From Gammaproteobacteria bacterium (GTDB lineage Bacteria; Pseudomonadota; Gammaproteobacteria; GCA-002705445; GCA-002716945), in NCBI GenBank assembly GCA_002716945.1, contig PBCF01000003.1, positions 1-64,000 of the forward strand: DNA of 64,000 bases. The letters run 5' to 3'. The position numbers were made by a program, and so were the translations under genes. Positions 18,099 to 25,864 of this stretch are shown here, one piece after another. How positions within the stretch are numbered: the first letter of the stretch is position 1; each line of letters starts with the position of its first letter. The notes beneath the pieces are model-generated. The model worked only from the letters and a program-made list of their open reading frames with translations. It made no database searches and had not been told where the DNA came from.

Positions 18099-18893
18099 TT
18101 ATCCTTTTTCTACAGCAGTTTGTTTAGCTCCGCCATCCATATAAACAAATGGAGAACTTAAACCATTACCACCTTCATAAGAATGTTCGATTCCATGGTC
18201 TTTGTAGGTCACTTTTGATGCTCTACTGACAGTAATCGGAAATGGAGGTGCTACTGCTAATGGAGTATCGTGTACAACTACAGGTCTTCCCGCAGCTCCG
18301 CCCAATTGTTCCATTTTATTTTCACCTACTCCTTGTATAACTAGATGTCTATGAGGCGATTTAACATCATATTTGATGCTAGCTGATCTTGTTGGTAAAT
18401 ATTCACGAGGTCCGTCTTTTTCGCCTTTGGTAAGACTGGCTACTACACCTAGATGTCCACCATGAATACCATGCCATGCTTCTTTAAGAGCTTGTTCCTG
18501 TGAACCACTAGCTCTGTTATCAACATATAATGCTACGGTAAATCCACCCTTTAATAAATTTTCAGGAGCATGTAAATACATAGCCACATTAAGACCACTA
18601 ACGTCGACATCGCCTACATGTCCTTTTTCTATGTTCCAACCAAGCAAGGCTGTACAATAACCTTTTGTTGGATCTAACAAAAGCAAACAAGGACAAATTG
18701 TCTCACAAGTACATGATTCAAAATATGTTCCACGTAGGTACATAGTATGAACTCCATGACTAGCAGCTTCCGCATCTTTTGATTTAAACAATGAACCAAT
18801 GATAGGAGTCGCTGCAGCGACAGTTGCTAATCCTTTCATGAAACTTCTTCGAGAATCTGCTGCTTTTGTTAAGAAAGTTTTTTTATTACTCAT
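18099..18893 (-). CDS. DUF1326 protein with twin-arginine signal
   Basis: The N-terminus has a Tat-like signal (SRRSFMKGLATVAAATPI), so folded export with a bound cofactor or metal is likely. The mature part starts with the DUF1326 hallmark GTYFESCTCETICPCLLL, a cluster of four cysteines. Family function is unknown, but its partner DUF2182 (17170-18045) is its usual neighbour. I start at ATG 18893, preceded by GGGGA; a TTG at 18905 is possible. The Met-rich partner and Cys cluster suggest metal binding. A palindromic operator candidate lies upstream at 18925-18946. Confidence 0.85.
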   Translation of the reverse strand: MSNKKTFLTKAADSRRSFMKGLATVAAATPIIGSLFKSKDAEAASHGVHTMYLRGTYFESCTCETICPCLLLLDPTKGYCTALLGWNIEKGHVGDVDVSGLNVAMYLHAPENLLKGGFTVALYVDNRASGSQEQALKEAWHGIHGGHLGVVASLTKGEKDGPREYLPTRSASIKYDVKSPHRHLVIQGVGENKMEQLGGAAGRPVVVHDTPLAVAPPFPITVSRASKVTYKDHGIEHSYEGGNGLSSPFVYMDGGAKQTAVEKG

Positions 18894-18924
18894 ATTTTTC
18901 CCCAACTAATATTAGTATTTTCTA

Positions 18925-18946
18925 ATACTGTCTAAATAGACAGTAT
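18925..18946. promoter_or_regulatory. Perfect 10-bp palindrome, candidate operator
   Basis: ATACTGTCTA and TAGACAGTAT form a perfect inverted repeat separated by AA. It lies about 32 bases upstream of the DUF1326 start, within its likely promoter (a TTGATT -35-like hexamer upstream on the minus strand). Related CAGTATA repeats follow at 18941-18955. The symmetry suggests a dimeric repressor site. No regulator gene is adjacent, so the protein that binds it is unknown. Confidence 0.55.
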
Positions 18947-19065
18947 AGTCAGTATACCTCGAATCAACAAAAAAAAGATAACAATTAAATAAATATTTTA
19001 TTTTATTGTATACAAGCTCTCCCCATAAGCAGTATAATGTTTATGAATGCCGAACAGGGGGCAAC

Positions 19066-19293
19066 ATGAAAAACTTAAAATTAATGGGTATCGCAATGTT
19101 GACTGTTATATTGACGTCTTGTGGTGGTGTAGGAACACCTCCAAGTCAGTATACGGCTAAAATTTATCCAATAGAGAATGATTTCGAAAGCTATGAAACA
19201 CATGGCCCGTTCTCTTCAAGAGATGAATGCACAGCTAAAGCTCAAGAGATGAACGCTGCTGCATATGCTTGCGAACCTCATTCAGCGAAATAA
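19066..19293 (+). CDS. Small lipoprotein, unrecognised
   Basis: The 75-residue product has a classic lipobox: a charged N-terminus (MKNLKLMG), a hydrophobic core, then LTSCGG with the acylated cysteine at about residue 18. The mature part contains FESYETHGPFSSRDECTAKA and a second Cys near the C-terminus. No function can be assigned. ATG 19066 has GGGGG about seven bases upstream; a longer TTG-started frame would bury the signal peptide. It is monocistronic, ending in the strong terminator at 19311. Confidence 0.75.
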   Translation: MKNLKLMGIAMLTVILTSCGGVGTPPSQYTAKIYPIENDFESYETHGPFSSRDECTAKAQEMNAAAYACEPHSAK

Positions 19294-19310
19294 TTGCAAT
19301 TATTTTGAAT

Positions 19311-19338
19311 AAACCACCCCTTTTTTGGGGTGGTTTTT
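19311..19338 (+). terminator. Strong intrinsic terminator
   Basis: A perfect 10-bp stem (AAACCACCCC / GGGGTGGTTT) with a six-T loop and a trailing T run. It lies 17 bases after the lipoprotein stop and is one of the two strongest terminators in the window. Confidence 0.93.
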
Positions 19339-19390
19339 ACTGTAAATTTTTACTATAAATAAATACAAAAAAACTATATGATGAACATAT

Positions 19391-19630
19391 ATGCATAAGG
19401 ATAACTGTCATTTCTATCCAACAACTTTTCAACATGACGATCATAGCCATCAATGTGGTTGCGTAAAATGTTATATCACTAGCGTCATTACTCTACCTAT
19501 ATTTGAATTCGTTTGGTTATATGATTGTTATTCTCAATCATTCAATGTCTTTAACTTAGATAAAAACACACTACATTCATTTAATCTTTATATTTTATCT
19601 AATCCACGATCACCACCATTTTCTTTATAA
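19391..19630 (+). CDS. Cys/His-rich small ORF upstream of TonB receptor
   Basis: A 79-residue frame starting 42 bases before the receptor gene. Its N-terminal third is rich in potential metal ligands (HKDNCHF, then HDDHSHQCGCVKC); a hydrophobic middle (SVITLPIFEFVWLY) and a C-terminal PRSPPF follow. Small His/Cys-rich proteins ending in such Pro-rich tails occur beside metal-uptake receptor genes, so a metal-linked role is plausible. No good ribosome binding site is visible before the ATG, so it could be translated poorly or be chance. Confidence 0.45.
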   Translation: MHKDNCHFYPTTFQHDDHSHQCGCVKCYITSVITLPIFEFVWLYDCYSQSFNVFNLDKNTLHSFNLYILSNPRSPPFSL

Positions 19631-19671
19631 ATACTACTTACATAAAAAAATAATTTATAAAGGAGATTAAA

Positions 19672-21621
19672 ATGTATAAATATACATTACTAATTCCTCT
19701 TTTAGTTGTATGTTCAAGCGTCTCATTTGGTGAGACCACAAGTGATGTAAATGTATCTTCACCTATATTTACTAACTCCATATATGAGAGTAAATATCCA
19801 TCTCATGCAATTAATAAAGAGGAAATAAATACCTATCAAAGTATAGGTAGCAATTTAAAGAAGTATTCAGGCATATCTAATGCTGATTATGGTAATGCTA
19901 TAGGTCAACCTGTGATACGTGGATTGACAGGTGATAGGACTAGAGTACTCTCAGATGGTATTCAATTAAATGACCTCAGTCATATTAGCGCTGATCATGC
20001 TAATAATGTAAACTTAAATAATATTTCATTTATTGAAGTTATAAAAGGACCCTCTTCTCTATTTAGTTATGGAGCTACAAGCGGCGGAATTATAAACGTA
20101 GTTTCAGATATAATTTCAAATGCAAAATATGATAGTTTATTTAAGATAGATTATTTAACGATAAATAATGGGTATGGACATAATCTTCTAATCAAGGAAC
20201 ATTTGCTAAATACAAATTTATTTTTTTCTTTTAGTAATAAACACCTAGATAATTATAGTCTTCCAGATGGCGCATTATTTGAGGAAGGCGTTAAGAAAAA
20301 AACAAAATCTAATTCAGATTATAAAAACCAAAATTTCAAACTAGGGTTATCCTTCCCAAGAGAATGGGGATATTTTGGTATAACGTTTGAAAATACTGAC
20401 GGTGTTTATGGAATACCATTCCATGCTGAAGAGGAAGAGGAGCATGAGGAAGAGGAGGAACATAGAATTTTCTCAAAAGTAGAATCTGAGACTTATACCT
20501 TGAAAGGAAAATATAATCATCCTATTTTCTTTAATTCTATTGATTATTTCTATAAAGATTCTAATTATTTCTTAAAAGAGCATGAAGAAGATGGATCTGC
20601 ATCTTTAAATAATAATAGTAAAGAACTTTCTATTAAATTTGATTTAGATAATGAAAGATTCGAAAGAAAATTACTCATGCAATATAATCATAGGAAATCT
20701 CCGATGACGAACGCATATCTTCCTTCATCAGAATCTTATGAAAGATCTGTTTCTTATTTTACTAGAACAAAAAACAAATCATATGAAATTGATTTTGCTG
20801 GAAGATATGATTCTAATGTTAGATATACTCGAGAAACTCAACGCTACGGAGATACATCTTTAAGTTTTGCAACAAGCTATTCGAGTAAGCTAAATACATC
20901 TCTTTTCTATACTGTTGGGTATGCTCACACATCAAGAAGCCCGGCCATATCAGAATTATTTGCTAATGGCTCACATGGTCCTACTCAAAGATTTGAAAGA
21001 GGAGATAGTAAACTGAACAGGGAAGTCTCAAGAAATATTGAACTTGGTCTGCAATATAATGTTAATGATATTGACATAGTTTTTAATTTATACAGAAATA
21101 ATATCAATGATTACATTTTCTTAGCCGATCAATCTACTTCAACTAATGGCAAAACTGATGCTAATTGGAGTCAAAAGAATGCTGTCTTTCAAGGCTTTGA
21201 AGTGTCTGTATCTAAAGAATACATCACTGATAATGGTATTATTGAAATAAAATTAAGTAGAGATGATATTTCTGCAACCTTCGATGATAATACGTATGTC
21301 CCAAGAATAACACCAGCGAGAAACATCCTCTCAGCTAAGTATAATGATAGTGATAATACTCAATACTCATTAAACTTAATTCATGCTGAATCACAGGGAG
21401 ATTTCTCATCAATTGAAAAAAAGACAAACTCTTACGTCAACCTAAGCGCTGGAGTGACTAAGATATTTCCAATAGGCACTAATCAAAATCTTACTTTAGA
21501 TATTCATGCTAACAATCTTCTAAATAAAACTATAAGAAATCATGAATCATTCGTTAAAGATAATGTCCCTACACCAGGTGCACAATTTGGAATGTTTTTA
21601 AGCTTTGATTACGATTATTAA
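19672..21621 (+). CDS. TonB-dependent receptor, ZnuD-like
   Basis: A 649-residue outer-membrane receptor. After a signal peptide (cleaved near SVSFG) comes the plug domain, with VIRGLTGDRTRVLSDGIQLN and IEVIKGPSSLFSYGATSGGI. The beta-barrel ends with an aromatic (DYDY). In the barrel, GIPFHAEEEEEHEEEEEH (about residues 246-263) is the acidic/His-rich loop seen in ZnuD-type zinc receptors, so zinc uptake is the best guess. AGGAG lies upstream of the ATG. No TonB box is obvious by eye. It is followed by a long hairpin at 21637. Confidence 0.88.
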   Translation: MYKYTLLIPLLVVCSSVSFGETTSDVNVSSPIFTNSIYESKYPSHAINKEEINTYQSIGSNLKKYSGISNADYGNAIGQPVIRGLTGDRTRVLSDGIQLNDLSHISADHANNVNLNNISFIEVIKGPSSLFSYGATSGGIINVVSDIISNAKYDSLFKIDYLTINNGYGHNLLIKEHLLNTNLFFSFSNKHLDNYSLPDGALFEEGVKKKTKSNSDYKNQNFKLGLSFPREWGYFGITFENTDGVYGIPFHAEEEEEHEEEEEHRIFSKVESETYTLKGKYNHPIFFNSIDYFYKDSNYFLKEHEEDGSASLNNNSKELSIKFDLDNERFERKLLMQYNHRKSPMTNAYLPSSESYERSVSYFTRTKNKSYEIDFAGRYDSNVRYTRETQRYGDTSLSFATSYSSKLNTSLFYTVGYAHTSRSPAISELFANGSHGPTQRFERGDSKLNREVSRNIELGLQYNVNDIDIVFNLYRNNINDYIFLADQSTSTNGKTDANWSQKNAVFQGFEVSVSKEYITDNGIIEIKLSRDDISATFDDNTYVPRITPARNILSAKYNDSDNTQYSLNLIHAESQGDFSSIEKKTNSYVNLSAGVTKIFPIGTNQNLTLDIHANNLLNKTIRNHESFVKDNVPTPGAQFGMFLSFDYDY

Positions 21622-21636
21622 TTTAGATACATCTAT

Positions 21637-21675
21637 ATGAGTGTTCATAAGACTATATACCGAGTGAACACTCAT
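21637..21675. terminator. Bidirectional hairpin between receptor gene and dat
   Basis: A perfect 11-bp inverted repeat (ATGAGTGTTCA / TGAACACTCAT) with a 17-base loop lies between the convergent stops of the receptor gene and dat. It should end transcription from both sides, although the T tracts are weak. Confidence 0.7.
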
Positions 21676-21680
21676 TTATC

Positions 21681-22532
21681 TCAATATTGATTTATATAGT
21701 CATTCATAATCTTATATGCGTCTAAAGTAAATTTTCCTACTTTGCCTGACCCAATTGATATATCATCAATGGTCACAATTGGAACTACCGGATTTGTAGA
21801 GCTTGAGCACCAGATTTCTTGAGCACTTAAAACTTCTTCTTTAGAAATATCACACTCTGATACCTCGATTGTATTTTTTCTAAGTAAGTCTATTAATAGA
21901 TTTCTCGTAACTCCTGATAACAATTTATAACTCAGTTTTGGAGTCTTGATGATATCTTTTGACAGAATAAATACATTACTTGCAGAACCTTCTGTGAGTT
22001 TATTATCTCTTATGAGAATAGCCTCATATCTATTCATTTTGGTTGCTAAATTCTTTAGCATTACATTTGCAAGCAATGACGTAGATTTTATATTAGCTTT
22101 AGTCCATCTATAGTCATCTTGAATACATGCTGTAAATCCTTTTTCTATTTCAGACACACAATATTTTTTATATGGCTGCCCCATTATCAGAACTGTTGGT
22201 TTGTTGTTTTTATCAAAAATATGTTGACGTGCCTTATCAACACCTCTAGTAATTTGAATATATATAGAATGTTCTTTGTATTGATTAACAGATATGAGCT
22301 CATTAATGGCATCATTAATTTCAGAAAAGTTTATTTGCTCTTTTGTAATACCAATTAAATTTAAACTAATTTCCAATCTATCTAAATGTTGATCCAAAAG
22401 AAAAGGCTTTGATTTATAAACTGGAATCAATTCATATACTCCATCACCAAAAAGGAAACCTCTGTCCATTACTGAAATTTTTGCTTCTTCTGAAGGGAAA
22501 AAAGATCCATTCAAATACAGTATTTCTTGCAT
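21681..22532 (-). CDS. dat: D-amino acid aminotransferase (class IV)
   Basis: A PLP enzyme of fold type IV, 283 residues. It shows SVMDRGFLFGDGVYELIPVY at the N-terminus, the PLP Lys in DYRWTKANIKSTSLL, and the family segment EAILIRDNKLTEGSASNVF. The D-alanine transaminase subfamily fits better than branched-chain aminotransferase. The product would supply D-Ala or D-Glu for peptidoglycan, consistent with its place after dacA in the elongation gene cluster. Substrate is inferred from motif and context. Confidence 0.85.
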   Translation of the reverse strand: MQEILYLNGSFFPSEEAKISVMDRGFLFGDGVYELIPVYKSKPFLLDQHLDRLEISLNLIGITKEQINFSEINDAINELISVNQYKEHSIYIQITRGVDKARQHIFDKNNKPTVLIMGQPYKKYCVSEIEKGFTACIQDDYRWTKANIKSTSLLANVMLKNLATKMNRYEAILIRDNKLTEGSASNVFILSKDIIKTPKLSYKLLSGVTRNLLIDLLRKNTIEVSECDISKEEVLSAQEIWCSSSTNPVVPIVTIDDISIGSGKVGKFTLDAYKIMNDYINQY

Positions 22533-22537
22533 ATTTT

Positions 22538-23668
22538 TTATTTAATAAAAGAATCTATTGTTCTTCTTAACATATTTCCAGTTTTGATATCTTGGAGAGC
22601 TACTAACTTCGCCGTGCTTAAAGTTTTATTTTTTAACTTAATTGCAATAAATCCTACAACGTCATTTTTAGCAACTGGGGCAGTTAATTTTTTATCAATT
22701 ATAAATTCTTTTGTGATATTTTTATATTGTCTTCTTGGTATAGAAATAAAATAATCCTCAGTAAAACCTACTGGCAGCATTGTTTCATCTCCTGCATATA
22801 CTCTTGCTTTATGTACTTCTACATCTTTTTTAAAAACTTTATGAGTTTCAAAAAATCTAAAACCATATTCCAAAAGAGATTTTGATACTTGAATTCTCTG
22901 TCCTGGATTTTTTGCCCCTAAAACAACTGAAATAAGTCTTCTACCCCCGCGTTTTGATGAACTGGCTAAACAATAACCGGCCTTCTTGGTAAATCCTGTT
23001 TTTATTCCATCTACAGAATCATCCATATGCATTAGTTTATTTCTGGAGTATTGTTTGATTTCATTAAATATATATTCTTTTTGTCGATACATTTTATAAT
23101 ATCGAGGAAAGTCCTTAATTAAAGCTCGAGACAAAATCGCAATATCTCTCGATGTCGTATAGAGTTGTTTGTCTGGTAAACCTGTCGAATTTGCATAATT
23201 AGTATTATTTAAATTCATACTTTGTGCTGTCTGATTCATATAATTCACGAAAGTTTCTTCATCACCAGAAATGTATTCAGCTAATGCTACACTGGCATCA
23301 TTTCCAGAACTTACAATGACACCTTTAAGTAAATCTGAAACTTTTACTTTTTTCCCTACTTCTATAAACATTTTAGACCCACCCATCTTCCATGCCTTTT
23401 TACTAATAACAACTTCATCATCCATACTAATTGCTTTATCTTTTAATTCAGTAAAGGCTAAATATGATGTCATTATTTTAGTGATACTTGCTGGTGGAAG
23501 CATTAAATCAGGATTTTTAGAAGCTATGATCATACCACTGTCATAATCCATAAGAACATAGGAGCTGATTTTTGGATTTGGAGCTTTAGGTATAGGCCCC
23601 GCAACTGAAAATGTAGTACCAATAAAACTGACTGTGGTTAATAAAAATAAAATTTTTGTAAATTTCAT
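22538..23668 (-). CDS. dacA: D-alanyl-D-alanine carboxypeptidase (PBP5/6 type)
   Basis: A periplasmic penicillin-binding protein that trims the terminal D-Ala of stem peptides. After a signal peptide (ending SVAGP) it carries SxxK (PPASITKIMTSY), SGN (VSSGNDASVALAEYI) and KTG (DGIKTGFTKKAGYCLA). A C-terminal beta domain and an amphipathic end (RRTIDSFIK) suggest membrane anchoring as in PBP5. The length of 376 residues is typical. It sits between mltB and dat. Confidence 0.95.
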   Translation of the reverse strand: MKFTKILFLLTTVSFIGTTFSVAGPIPKAPNPKISSYVLMDYDSGMIIASKNPDLMLPPASITKIMTSYLAFTELKDKAISMDDEVVISKKAWKMGGSKMFIEVGKKVKVSDLLKGVIVSSGNDASVALAEYISGDEETFVNYMNQTAQSMNLNNTNYANSTGLPDKQLYTTSRDIAILSRALIKDFPRYYKMYRQKEYIFNEIKQYSRNKLMHMDDSVDGIKTGFTKKAGYCLASSSKRGGRRLISVVLGAKNPGQRIQVSKSLLEYGFRFFETHKVFKKDVEVHKARVYAGDETMLPVGFTEDYFISIPRRQYKNITKEFIIDKKLTAPVAKNDVVGFIAIKLKNKTLSTAKLVALQDIKTGNMLRRTIDSFIK

Positions 23669-23712
23669 ATTCTTTAATATTTGTTTGTGATTATATCACA
23701 TATTATAATTTT

Positions 23713-24741
23713 CTAGTTCTGTTTTATCTTATATGATTTGATATTTTCTCCGAGAAAATAAACTGCTAGCGCGTAAAGCCTACTTCTATTGTATCGTGTT
23801 ATAGCATAAAAATTTTTATGCCCAAAACTATAAACATTTCCACTTAACTCTTGTCTTGCAATAACTGAAATCAGATTGTTTTCATAAATATGCTCATTAG
23901 AATTTATGTTCTTTTCTTTAAAAAACTTATATCTAGTATGTGGTTTGTAAGATTTTTTTGATATATCATGCACGAATTCAGCGGAATCTTCATCAAATAT
24001 CATTCGAGATAATATTAAATCATTTTTCTTCCAACCATGTTTTTTTAAATAATTTGCAACACTGCCTATTACATCAGCATTCGAATTCCACAAATCAACT
24101 TTGTTATCATTATCAAAATCAATAGCATAATTTCTATAACTGCTCGATATAAACTGTGGCTTGCCCAAGGCACCTGCATAAGATCCTTTGATTTTCGAAG
24201 GATTAAGATTATTTTCATCGCACAATAATAAGAAATTAATCAATTCAGATTTAAAAAACTTTGCTCTCCTTCCTTTGTTCGGACCTAAGGATAGAGATGC
24301 TAGTGTATCAAAGGTTTTGAAACTTCCTGTTCTCTGTCCGAATTTAGTTTCAATACCAATAATAGCTGTGATAATTTCAGGCGGTACCCCAAAAACTTTA
24401 TATGCCTTATTTAAAATTTGTTTATTTTCATTCCAAAATTTTCTTCCTTGTTTTATGTGGCTTATATTTACAAAAAGATTTTTATAATTTGTGCAATTGA
24501 TATCTGTTGTATTACAACCGTTCCAAGTCAAAGTTCTTTCAGGGGCTTTTTTAAAAAATTTCTTTAATCTAGATTCTGTTTTGACCTTATTAAAAAGGTT
24601 TTTTAATTTTTTTCGATCATACGCATGCTTATCATACATATAATTAATAAATTCATTTACTTCCGAGGTCTCATAAGTGCTAGACGCATATATTGATGAA
24701 ATATAGAAAGACAAAATAAATATAAACAAAAGTCTTACCAT
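23713..24741 (-). CDS. mltB: Lytic murein transglycosylase B
   Basis: A periplasmic enzyme that cleaves peptidoglycan glycan strands to 1,6-anhydro-MurNAc products, the substrate of AnmK at 1580. The catalytic Glu is in IIGIETKFGQRTGSF, followed by FDTLASLSLG and GALGKPQFISSSYRNYAIDFD. It has a signal peptide (SFYISSIYA) but no lipobox Cys, unlike E. coli MltB, so it should be soluble or weakly attached. It lies two bases from rodA. rlpA, often between mltB and dacA, is missing. Confidence 0.93.
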   Translation of the reverse strand: MVRLLFIFILSFYISSIYASSTYETSEVNEFINYMYDKHAYDRKKLKNLFNKVKTESRLKKFFKKAPERTLTWNGCNTTDINCTNYKNLFVNISHIKQGRKFWNENKQILNKAYKVFGVPPEIITAIIGIETKFGQRTGSFKTFDTLASLSLGPNKGRRAKFFKSELINFLLLCDENNLNPSKIKGSYAGALGKPQFISSSYRNYAIDFDNDNKVDLWNSNADVIGSVANYLKKHGWKKNDLILSRMIFDEDSAEFVHDISKKSYKPHTRYKFFKEKNINSNEHIYENNLISVIARQELSGNVYSFGHKNFYAITRYNRSRLYALAVYFLGENIKSYKIKQN

Positions 24742-24742
24742 A

Positions 24743-25864
24743 TTATTTCCTTAAAATTCTTTGATGAGATTTTACAGACATTATTATTCCAAGTGCAGCA
24801 AATACAGTTACCATGGACGTTCCTCCATAGCTCATAAAGGGTAGTGGCGCACCAACAACTGGCAATATACCAATTACCATTCCAATATTTACAATTACGT
24901 AAAGAAAAATTGTTAAACTCAACGTACCAGATAATATTCTTGAAAAATTATCTGTAGCTTTTATGGAAATGCTTAATCCTCTTAATACAATAAAAAGATA
25001 TAAAAACATCAAAATCAAAATTCCAATAAACCCAAATTCTTCACCAAAAGCAGAAAATATAAAATCTGTATGATTTTCAGGTAAAAATTCTAATTTCGAT
25101 TGAGTACCATTCATGTATCCTTTTCCAAATAAACCCCCAGAACCAAGTGCTATTTTAGATTGAATTAAATGATAACCAGTTCCTAGTGGATCAGATTCTG
25201 GTTCAAAGAAGGTTAAAATTCTTTGTTTTTGGTATTCGTGAAGGTTATACCATAAAATTGGTAAAGTGGCGGTTAATAGTACTGTTGATCCAATAAAGAA
25301 TCTTATCGACATTCCTCCCAATAAAATTGCTATCACACCTGACATTCCTATCAATAACGCAGTGCCTAAATCTGGTTGTTTCATAATCAAAAACATTGGA
25401 ATAAGTATTATTAATGACGCGATAACCAAATATTTAAACCTGGGCGGCAAAGGTTTATCATAATAATAAGAAGCTAACATTAGTGGCACGAATATCTTCA
25501 TAAGTTCAGATGGTTGAAATCTAATAAAATATAAATCTAACCATCTATCCGCACTTTTTCCTACTCCAAACAATAAAACCAATATCAGTAATAAAAGACA
25601 AATATAATACAACCCAGGTGCAAATAATCTAAAAGTGTCGGGATGTATTTGTGCCAAAAAAACCATCGCTGTCAAACCAACTAGAACTCTGATTATCTGT
25701 TTCATAACCAAGCTCGTATCTCCATATGAAATACTATAAATAGTGATCACTCCAACAAAAACAATTATCATGACAACCACAAATAGTTTGGTATCAATTT
25801 TTAAAAAATTACTTATTCCAGAAACAACTCTACTCGTGTCATTAGGGTTAGAAAGTCTTATCAT
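24743..25864 (-). CDS. rodA: Peptidoglycan glycosyltransferase RodA
   Basis: The SEDS-family polymerase of the elongation complex, working with PBP2. The 373-residue protein has about ten transmembrane segments, FQPSELMKIFVPL, QPDLGTALLI (catalytic Asp region), the long extracellular loop FFEPESDPLGTGYHLIQSKI followed by ALGSGG, and the C-terminal GAPLPFMSYGG. It overlaps mrdA by four bases, indicating coupled synthesis. Confidence 0.95.
   Translation of the reverse strand: MIRLSNPNDTSRVVSGISNFLKIDTKLFVVVMIIVFVGVITIYSISYGDTSLVMKQIIRVLVGLTAMVFLAQIHPDTFRLFAPGLYYICLLLLILVLLFGVGKSADRWLDLYFIRFQPSELMKIFVPLMLASYYYDKPLPPRFKYLVIASLIILIPMFLIMKQPDLGTALLIGMSGVIAILLGGMSIRFFIGSTVLLTATLPILWYNLHEYQKQRILTFFEPESDPLGTGYHLIQSKIALGSGGLFGKGYMNGTQSKLEFLPENHTDFIFSAFGEEFGFIGILILMFLYLFIVLRGLSISIKATDNFSRILSGTLSLTIFLYVIVNIGMVIGILPVVGAPLPFMSYGGTSMVTVFAALGIIMSVKSHQRILRK

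Noticed and set aside
20432..20461. Short GAGGAA-type repeat as a microsatellite or phase-variable tract
   Set aside because: The repeat is imperfect and encodes the Glu/His metal-binding loop typical of ZnuD-type receptors, so protein function explains it.
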